In this document: positions 7,285-16,512 of the stretch, one piece after another
Layout of the letters: each line of letters starts with the position of its first letter
Position numbering within the stretch: position 1 is the first letter of the stretch
IMG/VR virus record: IMGVR_UViG_3300017708_000734
Coordinates: 1 to 45,200 of that record
Strand: one strand, 5' to 3'
From: a virus
DNA length: 45,200 nt
Notes under the pieces: model-generated
What the model was told of the DNA's origin: nothing
The model's database searches: none
The model's input: only the letters and a program-made list of their open reading frames with translations
Position numbers and translations under genes: made by a program

Positions 7285-9203
7285 TATCTTTTACCGTCTG
7301 GCCTTATATCAAGTCTATTTAGTCCAGACCTCCATGTTGTGCCAACTTGATCTGACGATATTTTTACAGAAACCGCTCTTCCTCTAACTCTTAAATCAAC
7401 TTTTTCGGTGTACTGCTCTACGGGTACAGATGATGACTTTACTATGTTTGCTGTATTAGAGCTTACCTTTGGTGAGCCATTGTAGTTAAACGCATCAATG
7501 GTAAAGTCTACTTGTGGTGATGGGTTTGTACTAGTGCTGAACGTGAGGTCAGGTATAAGTTTTCTTACATAGCTAAATGTTTCACCATCTCCAAGGTCTA
7601 TTGGCGCTGATTGTATATAAGAAGGAATAGATGCTGGGGAAGCTCCGCTTTGATCATCTATTTCATATTCATGAAAATACAACTTACCGTCATTGCCTGC
7701 TGCTATAGGAAAATCATTTACCCCTCTATCTATCCAAGCAGTTCTAGACAGAGTGCCGTAATACCATATGTCTGAGTCGTAATTATACACAACATACTTA
7801 TTTATATCATCGCTATCTTTAGATGGGTAAAACCACCATATCTCGTGAAAAGATGAGTTTACGCCTACAAATATTTTATCAAAGTTATTATCGTTTATAT
7901 CTGTAAGAACTTTCTCTCTTACTGTGCAATTAAGTTGCACAACATTACCTCTGTAAACATAAAATTGATCCATACCCATCCAGTATACAGAATCACCTAT
8001 AGCTACAGCAGAATTAGGGCTACGAATCGTTATGTTTTCAGATATTTTGTTAATGCCAAAGGTGAACGGAGGCCCAATATACTGCATAGAATGAAGGCCA
8101 ATATCAGTAAAAACTAGTATCTCCTGTCTTGTTTCCACAGCTTGAACAATTTTTGACCCTGATCCTATACGCAAATCACCTGCTGTGTTTACAGTAGACG
8201 GCCTCCAGTCAGCAGGATCTTCTTGATTTGAGAATCTAATAAGTAAAGGATCTTGTATATTAGAGCCAAGCGGATTGCACCCAAAGCATATAACATGTCT
8301 ATCTAGGTCAGACACCATAACTTGCTTTGCTATTACAGGAGCTTCAACCGCTCCAGTAAGTTCTGTTAAAAACACACCTCGATTAGATGCTCCTTGCGAT
8401 GCATCCCAATAGAACACTGGTCCATCTCTTATGCAAAAAACTAAATCTTCTCCAAATATGTCATGTTGCCACAACCTCATAGTCTCTGACTGAACAGATA
8501 TAGTAGCTCTTTCATTCCAAGATGCTCTAGAATAACCGCCTGCGCTCCAACCATTGCCAAATAAGGTCACATCCACACCTGTTTGAGCCTGATACGCCCC
8601 TACAGCAGATGAACCACCCGTCCCCGTGTCAGATGCGTTTGCCACAATTCTTATAGAAAGGTCATCTATAGCCGCATTAGAGTAAACGCTATTTAATGGA
8701 GTATTTGCCTGTCTAACGTGAAATGTATACGTGGTAGATGTAGACGTTTCTATTTGATATTCTTGATTAAGCACAGCGGCTGTTATAACCCCACCTAAAC
8801 TTGCAGCACCGCTTATAGTAACAAAATCGCCCTGACTAGCTCCGTGATTTGGATCAGTTACAGTTACAAGTGTGCTTCCTTGAGATGCTGAAAAACTTAG
8901 ATCTCCTGCACTTGTGGTGCTTCTTATAGGTGTAATGTCGTATAAAACACCACCGTCTTCTATGTAATATTTAAGAGATGTTCCTATTCCTAGTAGCTTG
9001 TCGAGGTCTAGGTTTACCCAAGACTTTAATGCACGAGCAGCTCCTATAAACTGATTGTTAGTTTTTCTACCCCAACCACCTATTTTTTCTGGATAGCCCA
9101 CTCTAAAACGTATTTTATCTCCATCTATCCAACCGTTTTCGTTAGCATAGTCTGGTAATTCTGTATTTATTCCGGGTCTAAACTCAAATTTTTGTAAAAC
9201 CAT
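7284..9203 (-). CDS. tail hub/nozzle or DNA-stabilisation protein (beta-propeller-like)
   Basis: 639 aa. It begins FEFRPGINTELPDYANENGWIDGDKIRFR and then PEKIGGW. The opening is analogous to P22 gp10-type stabilisation proteins and T7 gp12-type nozzle proteins, which also start with a PG(I/G)-type strand and form propellers. Later blocks (VFCIRDGPVFYWDAS, GLHSMQYIGPPFTFG, VYWMGMDQFYVYRG, YVVYNYDSDIWYYG) recur as beta blades. A role closing the portal-adaptor channel is plausible. The propeller call is by sequence look only. Confidence 0.65.
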   Translation of the reverse strand: MVLQKFEFRPGINTELPDYANENGWIDGDKIRFRVGYPEKIGGWGRKTNNQFIGAARALKSWVNLDLDKLLGIGTSLKYYIEDGGVLYDITPIRSTTSAGDLSFSASQGSTLVTVTDPNHGASQGDFVTISGAASLGGVITAAVLNQEYQIETSTSTTYTFHVRQANTPLNSVYSNAAIDDLSIRIVANASDTGTGGSSAVGAYQAQTGVDVTLFGNGWSAGGYSRASWNERATISVQSETMRLWQHDIFGEDLVFCIRDGPVFYWDASQGASNRGVFLTELTGAVEAPVIAKQVMVSDLDRHVICFGCNPLGSNIQDPLLIRFSNQEDPADWRPSTVNTAGDLRIGSGSKIVQAVETRQEILVFTDIGLHSMQYIGPPFTFGINKISENITIRSPNSAVAIGDSVYWMGMDQFYVYRGNVVQLNCTVREKVLTDINDNNFDKIFVGVNSSFHEIWWFYPSKDSDDINKYVVYNYDSDIWYYGTLSRTAWIDRGVNDFPIAAGNDGKLYFHEYEIDDQSGASPASIPSYIQSAPIDLGDGETFSYVRKLIPDLTFSTSTNPSPQVDFTIDAFNYNGSPKVSSNTANIVKSSSVPVEQYTEKVDLRVRGRAVSVKISSDQVGTTWRSGLNRLDIRPDGKR

Positions 9204-9211
9204 TTTCTTAC

Positions 9212-9922
9212 CTATTGAATTGTCACTGTCCCACTGTTTGTAAACTCATGTACCGTATTACCTATTGTTATTTTAACATAGCCAATACCGCCATCCCCAC
9301 CCCGTCTTAAACCACCTGTTCCTACTCCACCTGCTCCAAGTTGAATACTTAAAACAGTTCCGTACAGAACTGACAGCGTTCCTGTAATTCTAGTTCCTGC
9401 AGAACCACCCTCTCCTGCGTTACCAGAACTGTCAAAGAAGCTTGGGGTATCGTGACCACCACCACCACCACCTGCTCCATATGAGCCAGCAGGAGCATCT
9501 TGACCACGAGTTCCATTACCACCACCTGTTCCACCAGATCCGTAAATGCTCGCCTCTCCTGCCCTTCCTGCAGTTACTGTATATCCTATAACAGCATTTC
9601 TACCACCTAAACCTCCATTTGCAGCTATATCGCTTATACCTGTTCCTGTAATTCTAGTAACAGACCCAGAGGCACCTCTTCCAGATGCACCTCCATCAGA
9701 TACACCAAAGCCACCTGCTCCACCACCGCCTATCAGTTCATAGTTAAATGACAAGTCTCTGGACTGACCACGATATTGCTGTATTGACTGATTTCCGTTC
9801 TCACCGACATCTATTAAATTTCTAACATTTTCATCATTCATAGAGCAGGTTGCATTACTTGCCCTGCCTATTTCTACGTTAATATCGCTTAAACTAAGTG
9901 GTCCTGATGTTGGGAGTGGCAT
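9212..9922 (-). CDS. Gly-rich tail adhesin with MPLPTSG anchor
   Basis: 236 aa. The N-terminus MPLPTSGPLSLSDINVEIG followed by a short helix and QQYRG is the anchor motif of many marine phage fibres. Residues 65-225 are a dense series of Gly-rich motifs (GGGGAGG, GGTGGGNG, GAGGGGGG), resembling gp38-type adhesins in which Gly-rich strands form the receptor-binding tip. It follows another MPLPTSG protein (10418-12274) and an unknown protein, so it may be an exchangeable tip. Confidence 0.75.
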   Translation of the reverse strand: MPLPTSGPLSLSDINVEIGRASNATCSMNDENVRNLIDVGENGNQSIQQYRGQSRDLSFNYELIGGGGAGGFGVSDGGASGRGASGSVTRITGTGISDIAANGGLGGRNAVIGYTVTAGRAGEASIYGSGGTGGGNGTRGQDAPAGSYGAGGGGGGHDTPSFFDSSGNAGEGGSAGTRITGTLSVLYGTVLSIQLGAGGVGTGGLRRGGDGGIGYVKITIGNTVHEFTNSGTVTIQ

Positions 9923-9923
9923 G

Positions 9924-10421
9924 TTACTCTTTCTTTCTCAGCACAGACATTTCTGTGTATGATACTGGCATAATTTGAGGTAAATATCTATTTTTAATTA
10001 TACTCATCCAATTCTTAGAGTTCCAAAAGGCTATACTATACAACAATATATTTAAACCACCTTGTAACATAGGGGCAATTATAACACGAGCATCTCCTAC
10101 TTGTGGATCTTTATTTTTATATTTATGCCAACCATGAGCCTCCATACCTGACAGCCCGTTACCTCCATACCTTTTTTGTAAAGAGTTTACCCAATCTTTT
10201 TGAAAACTAATTTCATCGTCTCCCCACTTTTCAGACAATTTTTTAATGTCTTTCCACAAAACGTTACCTGCTTGAATACCTCCAAGTTTTTTATTTACAA
10301 GAACCGCTAAAACTAAACATTCTGGGAAAAATAAAGAATCTTTATAGTTAAGCAATTGACATTTTTTAGAAGCTATTAATCCAACCTCATCAATATCTTC
10401 TTTTGTTAAATTGTTAATCAA
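9924..10421 (-). CDS. unknown protein between two MPLPTSG fibre genes, TTG start
   Basis: 165 aa. The start is TTG at 10421, sharing bases with the upstream stop (TTGA) and preceded by an excellent AGGAGGGG about eight bases before; no other usable start lies near. The protein is mixed alpha/beta, basic and slightly hydrophobic near residues 120-130 (LQGGLNILLYSIAFW). It contains no motif I recognise. Its placement suggests a fibre-assembly chaperone or tip protein, but that is a guess. Confidence 0.65.
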   Translation of the reverse strand: MINNLTKEDIDEVGLIASKKCQLLNYKDSLFFPECLVLAVLVNKKLGGIQAGNVLWKDIKKLSEKWGDDEISFQKDWVNSLQKRYGGNGLSGMEAHGWHKYKNKDPQVGDARVIIAPMLQGGLNILLYSIAFWNSKNWMSIIKNRYLPQIMPVSYTEMSVLRKKE

Positions 10422-12274
10422 TAATTATCCCCTCCTGTGTTAGCAGGTGTTATAGGGGTAAAATTACTGCCTGAGCTTAATATGCTTGTGCTAAACACGG
10501 TGGGCGCGACAGAATTACTATAGTTAAAAAAAGCTGTGTTTTGCGTATTAAATACTTGATTTACATTACTACCATTTGGTATTTGCTCGCTATTATTAAT
10601 TAAAAACCTATATTTGTTAGATCCAAAGGTTCCAACATTGCTTGATAAGTTGTTTTTATTTATAACAAAAACTCCGTGTTGAGTAGTGAATTGTGCAAAA
10701 TCTCCATCTCCACTTGTGGTCTCAATATTACCCATATGATAAACACGACCCTGAATAAATGCTGTAGTTCCATTTTCAAGAGTTCCATACACTTGAGCCA
10801 TATATCTCTCTGCATAAAAATTCGCATTTGTGTGCTGTTGGTTTTTGTTGATTTTTACGATACTATTATTGGAGTTGTATTGGGCTTGAGCATCGACCAA
10901 TATAATTTCCGTGCCTGTACCGCTGAGGTATATAAGATTATCATTTTGATCAACAGTTACACCATAACCAACTGAGGTTAAAAACCCAAATTCTGGAATG
11001 CTATGCTGAATAGCGCCCGTGGTTCTATTGATAAGATAGTTTTTGTTAGCGCCAGCAAAACCTTTAAATCCTGCTTCTTGAGCATATACTTTAATCTTAT
11101 TATCGGGAAGCCATACAGGAGAACTAACATCAATAAAAGGCTCATTAACGTTTGTAACATTAAATCCAATTCTTCTTTCAGTACCCAACGACATAGAACT
11201 GCCAGATATATCAACCTCCCAATACACAAGATCATTTTCAAGTTCTATGTGTATGTAAAATTTTGACGGATCGTCTTCGTGAGCGCCAATTCCATATTTT
11301 GAGAAGCCTTGAAAGAATAAATTTGTGGGCTGTGTTTGCACAGAAGTTGAAGAGAGAGCTATTGTATCCTCTACAGACCCTGTTAGTAAACTAATTTTGT
11401 ATAAATAAAACTTAACGATACCTCCCGAAGTAACATTATTTGTTACTGGGTCGTGAACGTCACCTACTGTAGTTACAGCCGTCAAGTAAACATACCCATT
11501 TTTATCAAAAAAATGACCTTGCCCATAACTTTGAAACGCAACCCCACTGCGCTCAAGATTAGGTGTAGAATCTGAAGCAACGCCAGCTTTTACGTTTATA
11601 TATCTACACCATTGAAACTGACCAGATGAATTGAATTTGCACACTCCTGCAGCAAAATCGTAACCTACGTCATAAGGAATACCAGTTGTCGCAAAGTCAA
11701 CGCTTCCTTCTGTATCTAAATTAAGAAGATATTTAGGGTAAACAATAGCATAGTAATTACCACCTAATTTAAACATTTTAGGATCAAAAGTTAATCTTTG
11801 ATTGGGAAAAGTTCTGGTTCCTACTGACATATCTCCATAAGTAGTATATTCTTTAGCCCAAGAAATACCTCCTGCTCTATTCATTTTTGCAAGAAACAAC
11901 TTGTTCCCTACTGTGGTTGGATGATTGTTGTCATAAAAATTTGTACAAAGGTATTCGTTATCATCAACCTGAGTTGCAGGTATCATATGTTTTGGATGTG
12001 CATATCCATTAACAGCTACATTGTTTACACCCCTACCCGGTGGTGTCCAAGTTGCAGTGCTTGTTGGCGCAACCCTAAAGAAAAAACTTTTTTCTGAAAG
12101 TTCAAAAGCAGCACTTTTTCCTCTATACTCAACTATAGATTGCTGATCTTGATCACCTTTGTTTACGAGAAGCCTAAAATCTGCATCGTTCATACCACAT
12201 AGGTCTTGATTGTCGCCACCGACCTCTAAGTGTATATCGTTTAAAGATAGGTTGCCACTAGTCGGAAGAGGCAT
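10418..12274 (-). CDS. tail fibre with MPLPTSG anchor and propeller-like body
   Basis: 618 aa. The N-terminal anchor MPLPTSGNLSLNDIHLEVGG, then DQQSIVEYRGKS, is shared with the 236-aa adhesin downstream. Residues 90-600 are beta-rich with recurring blades (YAIVYPKYLLNLDTEGS, GHFFDKNGYVYLTAV, VDQNDNLIYLSG, KFYIHIELEN) that look like a WD/YVTN-type propeller. It lacks the Kelch-like TTGNATDFGD motif of the 16.5-23.6 kb cluster. It is a likely receptor-binding fibre; its target cannot be told. Confidence 0.7.
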   Translation of the reverse strand: MPLPTSGNLSLNDIHLEVGGDNQDLCGMNDADFRLLVNKGDQDQQSIVEYRGKSAAFELSEKSFFFRVAPTSTATWTPPGRGVNNVAVNGYAHPKHMIPATQVDDNEYLCTNFYDNNHPTTVGNKLFLAKMNRAGGISWAKEYTTYGDMSVGTRTFPNQRLTFDPKMFKLGGNYYAIVYPKYLLNLDTEGSVDFATTGIPYDVGYDFAAGVCKFNSSGQFQWCRYINVKAGVASDSTPNLERSGVAFQSYGQGHFFDKNGYVYLTAVTTVGDVHDPVTNNVTSGGIVKFYLYKISLLTGSVEDTIALSSTSVQTQPTNLFFQGFSKYGIGAHEDDPSKFYIHIELENDLVYWEVDISGSSMSLGTERRIGFNVTNVNEPFIDVSSPVWLPDNKIKVYAQEAGFKGFAGANKNYLINRTTGAIQHSIPEFGFLTSVGYGVTVDQNDNLIYLSGTGTEIILVDAQAQYNSNNSIVKINKNQQHTNANFYAERYMAQVYGTLENGTTAFIQGRVYHMGNIETTSGDGDFAQFTTQHGVFVINKNNLSSNVGTFGSNKYRFLINNSEQIPNGSNVNQVFNTQNTAFFNYSNSVAPTVFSTSILSSGSNFTPITPANTGGDNY

Positions 12275-13526
12275 TTTTTAGCTCTTCTACTTGAGACTTG
12301 AGGTCTTTTACTGCCTCAACAAGTACACCAACTAAATTTCCATATGCTACAGACAAATACTCACCTCCATCAAATACGGCTTCTGGTATAACTTTCTGCA
12401 CTTCTTGTGCCACTACGCCAACGCCTCTCTCTCCATCTTTATTAAAAAACACACCTCTCATAGCAGCCACCTTATCCAAGGCATTGTCTATTGTAGTTAT
12501 GTCGGTTTTGAGCGCGGCATCAGAGAAAGCTGTAACGTTTCCTGTGGCTGTAAAATTTCCGCTAGATATGTCAAAAGTAAACCGTGACGCATTGCTGTTG
12601 TTGCCATCTCTAAAAATAATGTCATCGTCAGCATTCATATCAAATAAAAGATTACTTCCGTTATGATAAACTTCTGCATCACTACCTGTACCCAAATTAA
12701 GTTTTACGTTATCGTTAAACTTTACAGCACCTGTTACAGTGCCACCTGACTTATTTAGCTTGTCACTAGTTAAGCCTGAAACATCTGTTGTTAGAGTGTC
12801 TAACGCAGATTGTACGTTCCCTGTAACAGTTCCTATATGACCGAACTGAGTACTAGTTGTTCCTGTGTCGTTTAAGGATTTCAAAAAATTAAGATCGGCT
12901 GTATCGCCAGTGAACCCATCTAATACGTTAAGTTCTGCAGAAGTTAATGTAGCCGCAACGCCATTAAGAGTGTTTATCTCATCTTTATCTGCAGTAACCC
13001 CATCCAGTATACTAAGCTCCGAAGCTGAAAGAGTAGCTGATATTCCGTCTAAGACGTTAAGTTCTGTAGCTGAAGATGTGACTGGCTCGCCATTAATCTG
13101 TAACGTGTTTATAGACACAGTAGAGCTTAAATTGAAACACTCATCACTTCCGTCAGCATACACTATTCCAAAAGCGTTACTAACGACTGTAGCTGTCACC
13201 TGACCAGTACCCTGAGTAAAAGTTAATGTCCTATTTGTATTATTCTTTATAAAATAAATTTTTTGAGAGTCTGGTGGAGCAATGGTGATAGTATGTGGTG
13301 CTGCTAATGTGCCGTTGAAGTTTACAACTTTGAAGTGACCGTTTGATAAAGACCCGTCATTAGTAGTTATTGTACTGGTTGACCCAGTCAAAGTGATGTT
13401 AACCGAGCCATTCAGCGCCCTGTCCACAATATCCATGTTAGTATTTACGGTTATACCCCAGCTACCGCTTTGCTCACCCTGTCCGGGCTTTTCTATACCT
13501 GTGTTGGTTGTAAATGTACTAGGCAT
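12258..13526 (-). CDS. tail fibre with self-cleaving S74-type C-terminal chaperone
   Basis: 422 aa. The N-terminal beta region (GIEKPGQGEQSGSWG ...) is followed by LDG repeats (ELNVLDG, ELSILDG, EINTLNG, about residues 150-205), as in trimeric fibre shafts. The end is a Peptidase_S74 intramolecular chaperone: FSDAALKTDI with Ser335 and Lys340 in the S-x4-K dyad spacing of endosialidase-type domains, then GVGVVAQEVQKVIPEAV and a C-terminal coil. The domain guides trimer folding and then cleaves itself off. ATG 13526 has AGGAG upstream, directly after a dispersed palindrome. Confidence 0.9.
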   Translation of the reverse strand: MPSTFTTNTGIEKPGQGEQSGSWGITVNTNMDIVDRALNGSVNITLTGSTSTITTNDGSLSNGHFKVVNFNGTLAAPHTITIAPPDSQKIYFIKNNTNRTLTFTQGTGQVTATVVSNAFGIVYADGSDECFNLSSTVSINTLQINGEPVTSSATELNVLDGISATLSASELSILDGVTADKDEINTLNGVAATLTSAELNVLDGFTGDTADLNFLKSLNDTGTTSTQFGHIGTVTGNVQSALDTLTTDVSGLTSDKLNKSGGTVTGAVKFNDNVKLNLGTGSDAEVYHNGSNLLFDMNADDDIIFRDGNNSNASRFTFDISSGNFTATGNVTAFSDAALKTDITTIDNALDKVAAMRGVFFNKDGERGVGVVAQEVQKVIPEAVFDGGEYLSVAYGNLVGVLVEAVKDLKSQVEELKNASSD

Positions 13527-13543
13527 GTTATGCTCCTATAAAA

Positions 13544-13559
13544 AAGTTCAAATGAACTT
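13544..13559. promoter_or_regulatory. dispersed palindrome, copy C
   Basis: AAGTTCAAATGAACTT, with only the central base pair breaking symmetry. It covers the stop codon of the 604-aa gene. On the minus strand it is followed by a run of Ts and then AGGAG and the ATG of the S74 fibre gene at 13526. Confidence 0.75.
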
Positions 13560-15372
13560 ATGCCGCATCCAATATGGTTCCGCCTTCAAATTCTTCTTGA
13601 TCGGGTTCTTCGTCATTATATACTGTATTTTCGCTTACATCAACTTCATCGTAGGTATTCGTTGCCAGTTCTTCTTGCAAGGGTGTGTATGTAATGCTTC
13701 CGCCTGATGTGTCCACTTCGGGCAATGGCTCCGTTGGAGCAATAACATCTGGCAATGTTTCTTCCCAAGTATTTTTTATACTTATACTAGAAGATACTTC
13801 AGATCCCGAAAAATCTCCTGATAAATTCAACGGAACAAAAGTATCAGTTATAGGTGGAGAATCTAAAGCAAAGTCTTCTTCTGCAAGCTGTGCAGGTAAG
13901 TCTGACCATACGTCATCAATAGGAACTCCAGAATCTGCTAAATCAACTGATTCAAAAGGATCTATGGTTACAAAAGCTGAAGGATTGACAAGATCGAATA
14001 CTTTAGATTGACCTGTGTTTGCAGTCATAAAGAAGTCTTCAGCAAGCACTACTACATCAACCCTCATCTTAACGTCAACAAAACCAACTGCTGTGGAAGC
14101 ACCAACGCCTATAATATCTTTGTACGTTGTTGAGAAGTTGTACTCTGTTATATCAGTTGTAGATGCTGTTACACTAAGCCCAGAGACTAAAACATTGGCT
14201 TCAGCCCTTATGTCACCTCCATCAAAAAGCTCTCCTATTGTGCCAACAAACCCAGAAGATACTTGCAGTTGTGTAATACTGATGACCTGATCGGTTACAG
14301 CAATTATAGTTGTGTCTTCTACTACTCCGTTGGCTTCTAGCCCTGTTTGATCGATGACAACTTCAAGAGATAATTCAAACAACCCAACGCTTGATGTGGC
14401 CTGCTGACCTACTACCGCCAGAACATTCTCAGTTGATAAAGTAACCTCACCTACGCTTGCGTCTGCTCTTAAATCTGGCAGTATTGATAAGGTGTTAGAA
14501 GTTATTGTACTTACAATTGGTTCACTTGTAGTCCCTTGAAGACCCGTTTGCGGCACATCAAGTTGTAGGTCTACATTAATATCACCTACGCTTGCAGCAG
14601 CCTCAAATCCATCTTGCAGCTCTACTGTCTCAAAGCGTATCGGCACACCAAGTTGGACTTCTGCCTCTACACCTGTAACCTCTAAGACACAATCTAATGA
14701 GAAATCTAAAGACCCTACAGCACCACTAAGGGGAGTTAGAGGTCTGGAGTCAGTAACAAGTCCAAGTGTACCGTGATCCTCTGGAATAGTGATGCCTAGG
14801 GCAATGTTTGGTGCGCCTACCTGACCTGTACCCTCTTCTCCAGTAACGTCAAAGAAGTGAACAAACCGTGCTTCGCCCACCCCACTTACACCAGAAAGAC
14901 CAGTTGTTTCTACGTTGCCTTCTATGAGTATAGTTATAAATTCAGCAACAGTTATAGAGTTACCCATACCATTGCCATGAACGGTACAGTAATATCTCAG
15001 TGAGTCAGGAGCATCTGCTGCCACAGTTATCTCTACTGTAGCGCCTGCATTACCTTGAACGCCTGTAATTATTACATTTGTAAGATAGCTATACCCATTG
15101 CCATCTTTAAATCTAAGAGGATGCCCTGTGTTGCTAACATCAGAAACATCAAAGGTGTACTTAGTGCCTCTCCTAAGAGTTAGGGCAGGGTTCTCCACAC
15201 CATCTATATAAAAACGATTTCCGCCGCCTGACGTTGCAGGCGCTACAGTTACGTTGCGTATAACGTCTGATTGTATTCCTGCCTTTCCCTCAACCCCAAA
15301 GGGAAATACCGAGCGGATTTCATCAAAGTCGTCTGGTATTGGACGTACTGCTAGGGGGTTAATACCAAACAT
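13558..15372 (-). CDS. large virion protein with cupredoxin-like domain and beta repeats
   Basis: 604 aa. Residues 53-142 match a cupredoxin (plastocyanin-like) fold: FYIDGVENPALTLRRGTKY, GHPLRF and YYCTVHGNGMG. The type-1 copper ligands all seem present: His84, Cys129, His132 and Met136. Residues 150-450 carry repeats of the form (T/A)GLxAxxSVGxxxVxxxxxxxVTG, about 45 residues each, probably stacked beta domains. The tail (480-604) is acidic and Ser/Thr-rich. It lies amid fibre genes, so it is probably a tail or fibre component. Copper binding is inferred from residues only. Confidence 0.75.
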   Translation of the reverse strand: MFGINPLAVRPIPDDFDEIRSVFPFGVEGKAGIQSDVIRNVTVAPATSGGGNRFYIDGVENPALTLRRGTKYTFDVSDVSNTGHPLRFKDGNGYSYLTNVIITGVQGNAGATVEITVAADAPDSLRYYCTVHGNGMGNSITVAEFITILIEGNVETTGLSGVSGVGEARFVHFFDVTGEEGTGQVGAPNIALGITIPEDHGTLGLVTDSRPLTPLSGAVGSLDFSLDCVLEVTGVEAEVQLGVPIRFETVELQDGFEAAASVGDINVDLQLDVPQTGLQGTTSEPIVSTITSNTLSILPDLRADASVGEVTLSTENVLAVVGQQATSSVGLFELSLEVVIDQTGLEANGVVEDTTIIAVTDQVISITQLQVSSGFVGTIGELFDGGDIRAEANVLVSGLSVTASTTDITEYNFSTTYKDIIGVGASTAVGFVDVKMRVDVVVLAEDFFMTANTGQSKVFDLVNPSAFVTIDPFESVDLADSGVPIDDVWSDLPAQLAEEDFALDSPPITDTFVPLNLSGDFSGSEVSSSISIKNTWEETLPDVIAPTEPLPEVDTSGGSITYTPLQEELATNTYDEVDVSENTVYNDEEPDQEEFEGGTILDAA

Positions 15373-15383
15373 TTAAATAGACC

Positions 15384-15683
15384 TTACGATTTAGACTCTA
15401 CCCAGTTATCAACCATCGCAGAAACCTCTGCATTAGTCATATCCCTGACATCCCCCGTTTCTTCGTCTTCTACTTGAAAAGTGTTTTTTGCATGTTGCGC
15501 TAGAATTTTTGCTTCTAGTTCAGCAGGGGTTAGCACTACTACTGTATTGGGTATATAAAATTCTGGATTGTCTCTTGTCCATCCTATTAACTTATTACCT
15601 TCAGCAAAGTATCCACCGTCATCTATCCAGTCTGGTGCCTTCATACCACCCGGAGTCATATGTAGTTTGTACTCAAGTATCAT
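15384..15683 (-). CDS. small hypothetical protein in fibre region
   Basis: 99 aa, GGAGG ribosome-binding site, overlapping the upstream gene by 11 bases. The first half is aromatic and Gly-rich (GGMKAPDWIDDGGYF, LIGWTRDNPEFYIP); the second half is a charged helix (LTPAELEAKILAQHAKN). This two-part form recalls small tail-fibre assembly or connector proteins, but I do not recognise a family. Confidence 0.6.
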   Translation of the reverse strand: MILEYKLHMTPGGMKAPDWIDDGGYFAEGNKLIGWTRDNPEFYIPNTVVVLTPAELEAKILAQHAKNTFQVEDEETGDVRDMTNAEVSAMVDNWVESKS

Positions 15684-16503
15684 CTTTTTCCTCCGACTTC
15701 TCTACTCTTAGCATATATTCTGGATTTAAGAAATCCGCTTTTCCAAATATTCTTTCTGCAGTCTTGTCTGCATTTTTGTAATACTTGTCTGCCATTTGAT
15801 CTAGAAACTCTTCCAAATCGTTAGAATGAGGCAGTACATGCTGTTTTATACGGTCTGCTGTATGTTGAAGATAGCCAGACACTTCCGTCATAGCCACTTG
15901 TGGATGCACACCGTATTGCTGCATGTATTCTATAGTAGCCGTTGAAGCACGACCACCATCCATAAGATTACGGTACATAAGCTCAAAACCTCTTCTAACA
16001 TGGTGACGCTTCTCCTCTCTTTCAAAAGCTTCTTCATCCCACTCATCTATGTCAAAGTTTTCTTTTACATTCTCATAGCTGTCTATAAGAACCGCAATAT
16101 CTTTAATAGAGCCGTTTATCTTATGCTCCATCATTGTAAGACCGTGTCGTGCCGCTTTTAACTCTGCTTCAGAAACAATGTCATCTTCTTCCTCAAGCTC
16201 CAAGATCTTTACACGTTGTTTGGCATGTCCTACCTGTGCCTCTGCAAGTGCCATCTTACGTTTCTCGACTTCTGCTGTGATCTGCCGAAGCATACGCATC
16301 GGTGAGTGACCGTTAAGCATCGTCAGTGTCATCATAGACAAAGTTGTTGCTGAGTTATTACGATCAAAAGCTCTAGTCGCCTGATCTATCTCTGGTAGCA
16401 TCTCTGCCACTCTAGCTGCCGCCACCTGATTTATATTCTCAGATGCCTCTATCGGCAGTGAAAATGTTATTGGTTTCTTTACTACGTTAGTCTTTTTTCC
16501 CAT
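15673..16503 (-). CDS. alpha-helical hypothetical protein
   Basis: 276 aa, almost entirely helical and acidic, with heptad-rich stretches at residues 80-125 and 140-180. It has no Gly-rich or beta repeat, unlike all its neighbours. AGGAGAGCG precedes the ATG. It follows the last Kelch-type gene and precedes the 99-aa and cupredoxin genes. Fibre chaperone or tail scaffold are possible readings. I do not recognise it. Confidence 0.65.
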   Translation of the reverse strand: MGKKTNVVKKPITFSLPIEASENINQVAAARVAEMLPEIDQATRAFDRNNSATTLSMMTLTMLNGHSPMRMLRQITAEVEKRKMALAEAQVGHAKQRVKILELEEEDDIVSEAELKAARHGLTMMEHKINGSIKDIAVLIDSYENVKENFDIDEWDEEAFEREEKRHHVRRGFELMYRNLMDGGRASTATIEYMQQYGVHPQVAMTEVSGYLQHTADRIKQHVLPHSNDLEEFLDQMADKYYKNADKTAERIFGKADFLNPEYMLRVEKSEEKDDT

Positions 16504-16512
16504 TACGCTCTC

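Noticed and set aside
9546-9743. Pro-rich plus-strand ORF
   Set aside because: Antisense shadow of the Gly-rich adhesin at 9212-9922.
13544-13559. Reading the palindromes as SOS (LexA) boxes
   Set aside because: The spacing and orientation GTTC-N4-GAAC differ from known LexA boxes (GTTC-N7-GTTC or GAAC-N4-GTTC), and placement at late-gene ends does not fit.
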